Shown here piece by piece: positions 1-6,680 of a stretch of 14,300 bases of DNA. Position 1 is the stretch's first letter, and every line of letters begins with the position of its first letter. The notes beneath the pieces were generated by a model. It made no database searches. It saw only the letters and a program-made list of their open reading frames with translations, and had not been told where the DNA came from. Both the position numbers and the translations under genes were made by a program. This stretch comes from Sulfurovum sp. (GTDB taxonomy: Bacteria > Campylobacterota > Campylobacteria > Campylobacterales > Sulfurovaceae): the NCBI GenBank assembly GCA_015663065.1, contig DQSX01000118.1, positions 1-14,300 of the forward strand. Direction: 5' to 3'.

Positions 1-2718
1 AAAGCAAAAGAGTTAGGTTTTGATGTCAAAGCTGCTAACAGTACGATCAGTTTTGATGATGCAGAGATTCTTGTAAACTTTGCAATCGAAGGCAAACTTC
101 CAAAAGGCTTTAAAAAACCCGGAGAGAAAGCAAAGATCAAAGTGGTAAAAAAGAAAGCTGCACCTGTAGTTGAAGAGAAGGTAACTGAAGAAATTACTAA
201 AACTGCAGCCGTAGAAGAGCCACAGGAAGAAGCAGTCGAAACTGTTGAGAAAACAGAAACACTTTCTGATGAAACAACAGAAAAAGCAGTAGAGGAGAGT
301 GTAGCTGTAGAAACTGTTGCAGCAGACGAGACAGCGAAAGAAGAAGTCGCTGAACCTGTCGCTGTTGAGAAAGCTGCTGTGGTGGAAGAACCTGCTGAGC
401 CTGCAGTCACAGAAGCGACACCTGCACCTGTCAAAGAAGTGAAAAAACGTAAAGGTATCTCTGTTGTTTCCAAAAAGACAGAGCCTGTAGCAGCAGGTGC
501 TGAAACAGAGGGAGAAGAGAAACCAAAAAGAAGAGTACTTTCCCGCACAGGTATCAAGATCGTCAGAAAAGCAAAACCTGCACCGGTCAGAGCAGGTACA
601 AAAATTTCTATGGGAGACCAGACACCGTATATTCCCAAGAAGAAGCCTAAAAAAGGACCTGCGGAAGCACGAGACACCGGTAAAAAGATCGATATCTTCA
701 ACCATGACTCCATGTCCGGAGACATTGACAGCGGTTTTGGTGATGAAGAGGTAGTACTGCTTGATTTCTCTGACAAGAACATTTATGAAGAGATGATGCG
801 TCAGGAACAGAAACGTAAAGAAGAGATGAAAAAAAGAGAAGCGGCAAACGGCGGACCTGTAAAAGGCAGACAGCCTTTCCGTCCTCAGCAGAGACGTTCA
901 CTCAAGCGTGGCGGAAAACGTAAAAAGTATGTGAAAGAAGAGAACACAGATGTGGTCACTTCGGTAGAGATCCCTGAGAATGTAAGAGTATACGAGTTTG
1001 CTGAAAAAGTAAACCGTAAAGTGGGTGAAGTTGTCGGTGTACTTTTTGCACTAGGCATGATGGTTACCAAAAATGACTTTCTTTCAAAAGATGAAATAGA
1101 AATTTTGGCTGAAGAGTTTGAAGTGGAAGTAACTACAGTGAATCCTTTGGATGAACTGGATTATGTAGATGCTTATGATGATGCAGATGAGGGTGAGGAA
1201 AACCTTCAGGAGAGACCACCGGTCATTACCATTATGGGACACGTTGACCACGGTAAGACTTCACTTCTTGACAAGATACGTACGACAAAAGTAGCAGACA
1301 AAGAAGCAGGTGGTATCACACAGCATGTGGGTGCCTACCAGGTTGAGAAGAACGGTAAGAAGATCACCTTTGTCGATACCCCGGGTCACGAAGCCTTTAC
1401 AGAGATGAGAGCACGTGGTGCCCAGGCAACCGATATTGTTATTATTGTGGTTGCGGCAGATGACGGTGTAATGCCTCAGACCAAAGAGGCTATCGCCCAT
1501 ACAAAAGCTGCTGGTGTACCATTGATCGTAGCGATCAATAAAATGGATAAAGAAGCGGCAAACCCTGACAATGTGAAGTCTCAATTGGCTGAAATCGATG
1601 TCATGGCAACAGACTGGGGCGGAGAGTATGAATTTGTACCGGTCTCTGCACACTCTGGTATGGGGATCGATGATCTTCTTGAAACGATCCTTCTTCAGGC
1701 AGAGGTCATGGAGCTTTCTGCAAACCCTGACAGAGAAGCCAAAGCTGTTGTGGTTGAAGCCTCTTTGGAAAAAGGGTTTGGACCGGTTGCGAATGTGATC
1801 ATTCAGAACGGTACACTTAATGTGGGGGATAACGTCATTGTCGGTCAAACGTACGGGCGTATTAAAGCCATTAAGCTTGATGACGGAACTTCGGTAAAAG
1901 CCATTGGGCCAAGTACCCCTGCAGCCATTGTTGGACTCAATGATGTGCCGGGTGCCGGTGAAGAACTTATTGTGATGGGAACAGACAAAGAGGTACGTGA
2001 ACTTGCTGAAAAAAGAGCTGAGTTCGAGAGAGCAAAACAGCTTTCAAAAAGTACAAAAGCAACACTTGATGATCTTTCTGCACTGATCGCAGAGGGACAG
2101 TTAAAGTCACTTCCTGTTATCATAAAAGCAGATGTACAAGGTTCTCTTGAAGCGATCAAAGGGTCGCTTGAGAAGCTTAGAAATGAAGAGGTAAAAGTAA
2201 ACATCATCCACGAAGGTGTGGGTGGGGTAACTGAGTCCGATCTTACACTTGCAGATGCTTCTGAGCATGCTGTGGTACTTGGCTTTAACGTCAGACCTAC
2301 AGGTGCAGTGAAGAAGAAGTCTAAAGAGCTGGGCATTGAAATACGTTCATACACTATCATTTATGACCTTCTTGACGATGTGAAAGCCTTACTAGGCGGT
2401 ATGATGTCTCCGGTTATCTCTGAAGAGGTAACCGGTCAGGCGGAAGTACGTGAAACATTCGTGGTTGGTAAAGTTGGAACGATCGCCGGTTGTAAAGTCT
2501 CTGACGGTGTGATCACCAGAAACTCCAAAGCAAGACTTATCCGTGACGGTGTGGTTGTGTATGAGAGTTCTATCTCTTCTCTTAAGCGTTTCAATGAAGA
2601 TGCAAGAGAGGTCAAGAATGGTTACGAATGTGGTATTATGCTTGAGAACTTCAATGACATTAAAGATGGCGATGTGATCGAAACATTCAAAGATGTTGAG
2701 GAACAGGTGACACTGTAA
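1..2718 (+). CDS. infB: Translation initiation factor IF-2 (5' end outside window)
   Basis: IF-2 is the GTPase that places initiator tRNA on the 30S subunit and promotes subunit joining. The reading frame is open from base 1, so the GTG at 142 is internal and the true start lies left of the window; 905 codons are visible. Visible residues 1-35 look like the end of the first IF2-N domain (AKELGFDVK). A long Glu/Val/Ala-rich acidic linker with Lys/Arg patches follows, to about residue 310. A second IF2-N domain covers about 319-378 (VRVYEFAEKVNRKVGEVV). The GTPase domain has G1 GHVDHGKT near 413-420, G3 DTPGH near 459 and G4 NKMD near 513. Domains II, III and the initiator-tRNA-binding C-terminus follow, ending at a TAA one base before rbfA. 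Only a short N-terminal piece is probably missing. Confidence 0.97.
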   Translation, partial: KAKELGFDVKAANSTISFDDAEILVNFAIEGKLPKGFKKPGEKAKIKVVKKKAAPVVEEKVTEEITKTAAVEEPQEEAVETVEKTETLSDETTEKAVEESVAVETVAADETAKEEVAEPVAVEKAAVVEEPAEPAVTEATPAPVKEVKKRKGISVVSKKTEPVAAGAETEGEEKPKRRVLSRTGIKIVRKAKPAPVRAGTKISMGDQTPYIPKKKPKKGPAEARDTGKKIDIFNHDSMSGDIDSGFGDEEVVLLDFSDKNIYEEMMRQEQKRKEEMKKREAANGGPVKGRQPFRPQQRRSLKRGGKRKKYVKEENTDVVTSVEIPENVRVYEFAEKVNRKVGEVVGVLFALGMMVTKNDFLSKDEIEILAEEFEVEVTTVNPLDELDYVDAYDDADEGEENLQERPPVITIMGHVDHGKTSLLDKIRTTKVADKEAGGITQHVGAYQVEKNGKKITFVDTPGHEAFTEMRARGAQATDIVIIVVAADDGVMPQTKEAIAHTKAAGVPLIVAINKMDKEAANPDNVKSQLAEIDVMATDWGGEYEFVPVSAHSGMGIDDLLETILLQAEVMELSANPDREAKAVVVEASLEKGFGPVANVIIQNGTLNVGDNVIVGQTYGRIKAIKLDDGTSVKAIGPSTPAAIVGLNDVPGAGEELIVMGTDKEVRELAEKRAEFERAKQLSKSTKATLDDLSALIAEGQLKSLPVIIKADVQGSLEAIKGSLEKLRNEEVKVNIIHEGVGGVTESDLTLADASEHAVVLGFNVRPTGAVKKKSKELGIEIRSYTIIYDLLDDVKALLGGMMSPVISEEVTGQAEVRETFVVGKVGTIAGCKVSDGVITRNSKARLIRDGVVVYESSISSLKRFNEDAREVKNGYECGIMLENFNDIKDGDVIETFKDVEEQVTL

Positions 2719-2719
2719 G

Positions 2720-3109
2720 ATGACACAAGAAGAGATCAAGCGTCACAGGGTAGAGTCTGTACTTAGAGAGATCATCCCCGAAGCACTTGCAACACTGGAT
2801 GATGAGCGTATAAACGGTCTTTCTGTGACAGATGTGGTCTGTTCCAAAGGAAGGTCAGATGCAAAGGTCTATCTTGATAAATCTTTCCTCTCTTCCAAAG
2901 AGCAAGGAGAAGCACTTCGACAGTTAAGAACAGTTGCAGGGTATATCCAAAATCACTGTAAACAGAGTGAGGGCTGGTTCAAAGCCCCTCGTTTCACCTT
3001 TGAATTTGATGAACAGCTGGAAAAACAGAGTCGTATGGAAGCACTTTTTAAGCAGATAAGCATAAACAAAGAGGAAGAAAACGAAAAGGATGGTTCAGAT
3101 GAATCTTGA
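2720..3109 (+). CDS. rbfA: 30S ribosome-binding factor RbfA
   Basis: This is a 129-residue protein matching the KH-fold ribosome maturation factor RbfA, which binds 30S precursors and helps late 16S rRNA processing. Family features are the opening RHRVESVLREII, the strand DAKVYLDKSF near residues 49-58, and the C-terminal pattern APRFTFEFDEQLEKQSRMEAL. The last corresponds to the usual Pro-x-Leu-x-Phe-x-x-Asp...Arg-Ile-x-x-Leu signature. Length is normal for the family, with a charged Lys/Glu tail. The ATG lies one base after the infB stop, which suggests translational coupling; the only Shine-Dalgarno-like sequence is a weak GAGGAA inside infB, rather far upstream. The 3' end overlaps rimP by 20 nt. 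Co-transcription with infB fits joint supply of initiation and 30S assembly factors. Confidence 0.93.
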   Translation: MTQEEIKRHRVESVLREIIPEALATLDDERINGLSVTDVVCSKGRSDAKVYLDKSFLSSKEQGEALRQLRTVAGYIQNHCKQSEGWFKAPRFTFEFDEQLEKQSRMEALFKQISINKEEENEKDGSDES

Positions 3110-3530
3110 TACGCAAATTGCAAAGATCATAGAAGCCAACGGTGCTGCCTTGTATGACACAGAAGTAGTCACAGAATTTGATGAAACAATCTATCGTGTA
3201 CTCATCACTAAGGTCGGTGGTGTAAACCTTGACCTTTGTGCCGATATCTCCCATGAACTTTCTCCTTTTTTGGATGTACATCCACCTATGAACGGACAGT
3301 ATCGTTTGGAAGTTAGTTCTCCGGGGATCGAACGTAAACTGACCAAACCGATACATTTTCAAAATGCTATTGGTGAAAAAGTGAAATTGAAGCTTGGTGG
3401 CGGTGAGAAACGCAAAGGTACACTTAAATCAGCAGATGATAAAGGTATTGTAGTTGAAAGCAAACAGGGTGAAGAGTCTTATACTTACGCAGAACTCAAT
3501 ACATCCAAAACCTATTTTGAATGGAATTGA
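3090..3530 (+). CDS. rimP: Ribosome maturation factor RimP
   Basis: RimP acts early in 30S assembly. The hallmark is VSSPGIERKLTKP near residues 70-82, equivalent to the family's SSPG-[LI]-[DE]-R-x-L motif. An N-terminal alpha/beta domain precedes it and a C-terminal SH3-like beta domain follows (VKLKLGGGEKRKGTLKSADD). The length of 146 residues is near the family norm. Two starts are possible. ATG 3090 gives MVQMNL. ATG 3099 gives MNLDTQ and lies 8 nt after AAGGA (3086-3090), an ideal ribosome-binding distance, so the 143-residue form is at least as likely. Either way the gene overlaps the end of rbfA. In E. coli rimP heads the rimP-nusA-infB-rbfA operon; here it lies after rbfA. Confidence 0.92.
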   Translation: MVQMNLDTQIAKIIEANGAALYDTEVVTEFDETIYRVLITKVGGVNLDLCADISHELSPFLDVHPPMNGQYRLEVSSPGIERKLTKPIHFQNAIGEKVKLKLGGGEKRKGTLKSADDKGIVVESKQGEESYTYAELNTSKTYFEWN

Positions 3531-3564
3531 ATAGCTCAAGATAGTAAAGTGAAAGGATCATTGT

Positions 3565-4557
3565 ATGAATGATCAATTTTTTATGCAACTCGCTCTCAAT
3601 AAAGCCTGGGAGTACCAGGGTTTAACCTACCCAAACCCTGCTGTCGGTGCTCTTATCACGCACCGTGGTAAAATTCTTTCTATTCAAGCACATCAAAAAG
3701 CAGGTACTTCACATGCTGAAGTTCTAGCACTGATCTCTGCTTATGAATCTATGTCAAACAGCAGTGTAGATATTGACACAACTAATGCAAAAGAAGTACA
3801 TAAATTTCTTTTGGATCTTCCACAAAATATTTTTTCAGAATGTACGATCTATGTGACACTGGAGCCCTGTTCTCATGAAGGAAAAACACCTTCTTGTGCT
3901 TCGTTATTGCAAAAATTGAATCTACTTAGGGTTGTCATAGGAATCAAAGATCCGATTCCGGGGCATGACGGCGGAGCCAAAAAAATCAAAAATGTGCAGA
4001 TAGGCATACTTGAAAATGCCTGTCAAAGACTCATTGAACCGTTTCTCATTTGGCAGGAAAGGGCATTTGTACTCTTTAAACTGGCGCAAACCTCCAATGG
4101 GAAGATCGGCGGGGGGTATTTGAGTTCCAAAGCTTCACTTAGACATGTACATCAGCTAAGAGAAGTTTGTGATACACTTTTTATAGGTGGAAATACCGTC
4201 AGAGAAGACAGACCCACTCTGGATTGCAGATTTACAGAAGGCAAGGCACCCAATGTACGTATCTACTCAAAAAAAGATAATTTTGACAGAGAAATTCCAC
4301 TTTTTGGTATTGAAAATAGAAAAGTAGAGGTTTCAAATGATTTGGGGTTTTTGAAAAAGCCTTCATTGGTACTTGTTGAAGGTGGTGAGGGGATGCTTAA
4401 CGCCTTGAAAGAGAAGATAGACTGGCTCTTGATCTATCAGACTCCTAAGCTGTCTACCAACAATTTAACCTATAATACTACAATGAATTTACAGTTTTTG
4501 CATCAAGAGAAAAAAGATGTAGATCTGATGATATGGAGCAGAGACATTGGGCATTGA
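3565..4557 (+). CDS. ribD: Bifunctional riboflavin biosynthesis deaminase/reductase RibD
   Basis: RibD converts the pyrimidinone made from GTP by deamination and then ribose side-chain reduction, two steps of riboflavin synthesis. The N-terminal deaminase domain (about 1-150) has zinc ligands visible as H50-A-E52 and as C102/C111 in PCSHEGKTPSC. The C-terminal reductase domain (about 166-330) has FKLAQTSNGKI at 171-181, GGNTVREDRPTLDCR at 208-222 and LVEGGEGMLNAL at 270-281, matching NADPH- and substrate-binding segments of RibD/RibG. About 30 extra residues lie between HAE and the PC motif compared with E. coli-type RibD. At 330 residues the protein is slightly short of the usual 350-370. 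AAAGGA (3552-3557) sits 7 nt before the ATG. No FMN riboswitch fits in the 34-nt gap after rimP. Confidence 0.93.
   Translation: MNDQFFMQLALNKAWEYQGLTYPNPAVGALITHRGKILSIQAHQKAGTSHAEVLALISAYESMSNSSVDIDTTNAKEVHKFLLDLPQNIFSECTIYVTLEPCSHEGKTPSCASLLQKLNLLRVVIGIKDPIPGHDGGAKKIKNVQIGILENACQRLIEPFLIWQERAFVLFKLAQTSNGKIGGGYLSSKASLRHVHQLREVCDTLFIGGNTVREDRPTLDCRFTEGKAPNVRIYSKKDNFDREIPLFGIENRKVEVSNDLGFLKKPSLVLVEGGEGMLNALKEKIDWLLIYQTPKLSTNNLTYNTTMNLQFLHQEKKDVDLMIWSRDIGH
4535..4538 (+). promoter_or_regulatory. Ribosome binding site deciding the TTG start of ubiE/menG
   Basis: GGAG lies inside the end of ribD, 8 nt before TTG 4547. No ATG gives a complete N-terminus: the first in-frame ATG would make residue 18 the start, immediately before the conserved FDDIASTYD segment. 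The site therefore supports the TTG start. Confidence 0.6.
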
Positions 4558-5284
4558 AAAATTAACAGACAAAGAAGAAAAACAAGAGAAAATTGTAGGC
4601 ATGTTTGATGACATTGCTTCGACCTATGACAGAGCCAACAGAGTGTTGAGTATGGGTATCGACATACAGTGGCGTAAAAAAGGTTGTGACAAAGCCTTTG
4701 AAATACTGAACAGAAAGTCTTTGGGGCAGGTCACAGATGTAGCAACAGGTACAGGTGACCTCTTGATCTACTGGAAAGAACAGGCAGAAAAAAACGCTGT
4801 GAATATTGAAAAGTATGTAGGGGTCGATCCTTCAGTCGGGATGCTTGAAGTGGCCAAAGGAAAAGTAGATTTTGCCGAGTTCATAGAAGGTAAAGCACAA
4901 GAATTGCCACTAGCAGATGAAAGTACAGATGTGATCTCTATCTCTTACGGTATCCGTAATGTGGTTGACAGAGTGGAAGCACTGCAGGAGTTTTACAGAG
5001 CGTTAAAGCCTAACGGCATTGTGATGATTCTGGAGTTTACCAAACAGGACAGATCGGGTGTAGTAGACAAGATGGTGGATTTTGGTATGAAAAAAGTATT
5101 GCCTAAAATAGGTGGTTTTATTTCCAAGAATTATGAAGCATACCAGTACCTTCCGGAGTCCATTGAAGAGTTTTTAACCACAGAAATGCTGGCCAAAGAG
5201 TTGGAAGAAGCAGGGTTTGAAATGAAATACAGCAAGTCTTTTTCTATGGGGATCTCTACGCTTCTGATCGCACAGAAGAAATAA
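4547..5284 (+). CDS. ubiE: Demethylmenaquinone/2-polyprenylbenzoquinol methyltransferase UbiE/MenG
   Basis: This is an S-adenosylmethionine-dependent C-methyltransferase of the UbiE/MenG family, which methylates the quinone ring late in menaquinone (or ubiquinone) synthesis. In Campylobacterota the quinone is menaquinone, so demethylmenaquinone is the expected substrate (family knowledge, not seen here). Visible motifs are MFDDIASTYDRANRVLSMG (19-37), the SAM-binding motif DVATGTGDL (64-72), GVDPS (92-96), SYGIRNV (133-139) and RALKPNGIVMILEFTK (151-166), which matches the second family signature. The 245-residue length is typical. Translation most likely begins at TTG, with GGAG 8 nt upstream, overlapping the end of ribD by 11 nt. 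This implies coupling to ribD. The C-terminus ends in AQKK shortly before a palindromic intergenic repeat. Confidence 0.93.
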   Translation: MGIEKLTDKEEKQEKIVGMFDDIASTYDRANRVLSMGIDIQWRKKGCDKAFEILNRKSLGQVTDVATGTGDLLIYWKEQAEKNAVNIEKYVGVDPSVGMLEVAKGKVDFAEFIEGKAQELPLADESTDVISISYGIRNVVDRVEALQEFYRALKPNGIVMILEFTKQDRSGVVDKMVDFGMKKVLPKIGGFISKNYEAYQYLPESIEEFLTTEMLAKELEEAGFEMKYSKSFSMGISTLLIAQKK

Positions 5285-5292
5285 TGTATACA

Positions 5293-5317
5293 TCATCCTG
5301 AATCAAGTTCAGGATGA
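5293..5317. repeat. 10-bp perfect inverted repeat, REP-like
   Basis: The left arm TCATCCTGAA (5293-5302) is exactly complementary to the right arm at 5308-5317, with a 5-nt loop (TCAAG). It occupies nearly half of the 61-nt ubiE-xseA gap. No T-run follows it on either strand, so it is a poor match to an intrinsic terminator. The sequence resembles the short 'TCATCCTGAAC...TTCAGGATG' palindromes that occur as dispersed intergenic repeats in several bacterial groups. That resemblance is from memory and is not tested here. I saw no second copy in this window. Confidence 0.6.
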
Positions 5318-5345
5318 CGTTGCAATCTATAAACGGAGAAAACCT

Positions 5346-6599
5346 ATGTCTCAAATGATGACCGTCTCATCACTGAACACAAAAATAAAATCCCTCTTAG
5401 AAGCTACCTTCATGCATATTCTCGTAGAAGGGGAAGTGGCTTCTGTGACCTATCATACTTCAGGGCATCTCTACTTTTCCATTAAAGACAAAGAGAGTTC
5501 CATCAAGTGTGTAATGTGGCGCTCTTCTGTCTCCAAAATGAAGTTTCGTATTGAAAAGGGTATGCGTATTGTCATAGAAGGATCTGTAGGTGTCTATACG
5601 CCAAGAGGTGAGTACCAGTTCTATGCAGTGAAAGTGGAGCCTTACGGTCAGGGTGCTTTGGCTTTGGCATTTGAACAGCTTAAAGAGAGGCTGAAGGCAA
5701 AAGGCTACTTCGATGCAGCGCACAAGAAAAGTATTCCCAAACATATTGGGAAAATAGCTTTGGTGACAGCCAAAGAGTCTGCTGCACTGCACGATATGTT
5801 AAAGGTCATAGAAAAACGCTGGGCACTGGTAGAAGTGTGCATCATTGATACTTTGGTACAGGGGGAGACGGCAGCAGAACAGATAGCAAATTCTCTGTAT
5901 TATGCAGATACCCTGGGTGTAGATGTTATAGTGCTTGGCAGAGGAGGAGGATCTGTAGAAGATCTTTGGGCATTCAATGAAGAAGTTGTTGCTGATGCCC
6001 TGTATAAAATGAAAACAGCAACAGTCTCTGCAGTGGGACATGAAGTGGATGTACTCATCTCTGATTTTGTAGCAGATCTTCGGGCACCGACACCCTCAGC
6101 GGCTATCGAGATGATACTCCCTGATGTAAAAGAGATACTCTATACCATGGACGAACTTTCACAGCGATACACCCATACGGTCAAACATACCTTACAGAAA
6201 AAAATCCAATTTTTAAAACACAATGAAGAGATGCTGTTTCGCTCTTCTCCGCTCCGAAGACTGGGGGAGTCTCAGCGTGAGTTTGATCGTCTGGAAGAGG
6301 AGTTAAAAAGGGTCATGCGTTATAAACTGGAGAGTTTTGAACTGCTACTTCCCGCAGTTAAAAAAGCTTTTGATCAAAATATCACTTTTGTACTGCAGCA
6401 AAAGTCACAAGAGCTGGAGCATTTAAGCCAAAAAATGCAGCTCTCCGATCCTAAACAGCAGTGTAAAAAAGGATGGGCACAAATATCCAGGCAAGGCAAT
6501 CCTATAACACTTTCCGATCTGAAAGAAAATGACTCATTCACAATAGAAGATGCCACAGCAAAAATAGATGCCCTGTGCAGAGATAAAAAAATCTACTGA
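5346..6599 (+). CDS. xseA: Exodeoxyribonuclease VII large subunit
   Basis: XseA is the catalytic large subunit of exonuclease VII, which degrades single-stranded DNA from both ends in complex with several XseB subunits. An N-terminal OB-fold DNA-binding domain spans about residues 7-100 (ILVEGEVASVTYHTSGHLYFSIKD). The catalytic domain carries LGRGGGSVEDLWAFNEE (197-213), SAVGHEVD (228-235) and DLRAPTPSAA (244-253), the most conserved block of the family. A helical coiled-coil-like segment follows (about 262-365), then a short basic C-terminus. The length of 417 residues is within the usual 400-460. GGAG at 5335-5338 lies 7 nt before the ATG. No xseB is visible in the window. It may be read through from ubiE, because no convincing terminator separates them. 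Confidence 0.95.
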   Translation: MSQMMTVSSLNTKIKSLLEATFMHILVEGEVASVTYHTSGHLYFSIKDKESSIKCVMWRSSVSKMKFRIEKGMRIVIEGSVGVYTPRGEYQFYAVKVEPYGQGALALAFEQLKERLKAKGYFDAAHKKSIPKHIGKIALVTAKESAALHDMLKVIEKRWALVEVCIIDTLVQGETAAEQIANSLYYADTLGVDVIVLGRGGGSVEDLWAFNEEVVADALYKMKTATVSAVGHEVDVLISDFVADLRAPTPSAAIEMILPDVKEILYTMDELSQRYTHTVKHTLQKKIQFLKHNEEMLFRSSPLRRLGESQREFDRLEEELKRVMRYKLESFELLLPAVKKAFDQNITFVLQQKSQELEHLSQKMQLSDPKQQCKKGWAQISRQGNPITLSDLKENDSFTIEDATAKIDALCRDKKIY

Positions 6600-6624
6600 T
6601 CGTAGATGATGTTTAATGCCACTA

Positions 6625-6633
6625 TGTTATAAT
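6625..6633 (+). promoter_or_regulatory. Extended -10 sigma70-type promoter for the GGDEF/EAL pair
   Basis: TG-T-TATAAT is a perfect extended -10 element in the 74-nt gap after xseA. The predicted transcription start is near 6640, leaving about 34 nt before the first long reading frame. No good TTGACA-like -35 is present about 17 bp upstream. That is compatible with an extended -10 promoter and with the weak -35 use reported for Campylobacter and Helicobacter promoters. Confidence 0.6.
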
Positions 6634-6656
6634 GGTAGTCATTTAGGGAATAGAGA

Positions 6657-6680
6657 ATGAAAGAGTTGTTAAAATGTTAG
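6657..6680 (+). CDS. Possible 7-codon leader ORF (MKELLKC)
   Basis: ATG 6657 opens a frame of seven codons ending in TAG at 6678-6680. AGGGA (6645-6649) sits 7 nt before this ATG, better placed and stronger than anything directly before the long gene's ATG 6674. The micro-ORF's last codons overlap that ATG in a different frame. It could act as a translational coupler, or it may be chance. No function is claimed. Confidence 0.3.
   Translation: MKELLKC

Noticed and set aside
142..144. GTG as a start codon for infB.
   Set aside because: The frame is open back to base 1 and encodes an IF2-N-like segment (AKELGFDVK), so the gene begins left of the window.
142..600. Tandem repeat in the IF-2 linker (VEE/VEKA-like units).
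   Set aside because: The units are irregular in length and sequence; it is ordinary acidic low-complexity linker seen in many IF-2 proteins, not a true repeat array.
13..705. A 230-codon open frame on the minus strand, rich in Cys and Phe.
   Set aside because: It is the antisense shadow of the Glu/Lys-rich linker of IF-2 (GAA/AAA codons read backwards); no ribosome-binding site and low-complexity composition.
3531..3564. FMN riboswitch before ribD.
   Set aside because: The gap is only 34 nt, far too short for the RFN element, and none of its conserved segments is seen.
5293..5317. Intrinsic terminator after ubiE.
   Set aside because: The stem is only 10 bp and no T-run follows on either strand; a repeat element is a better description.
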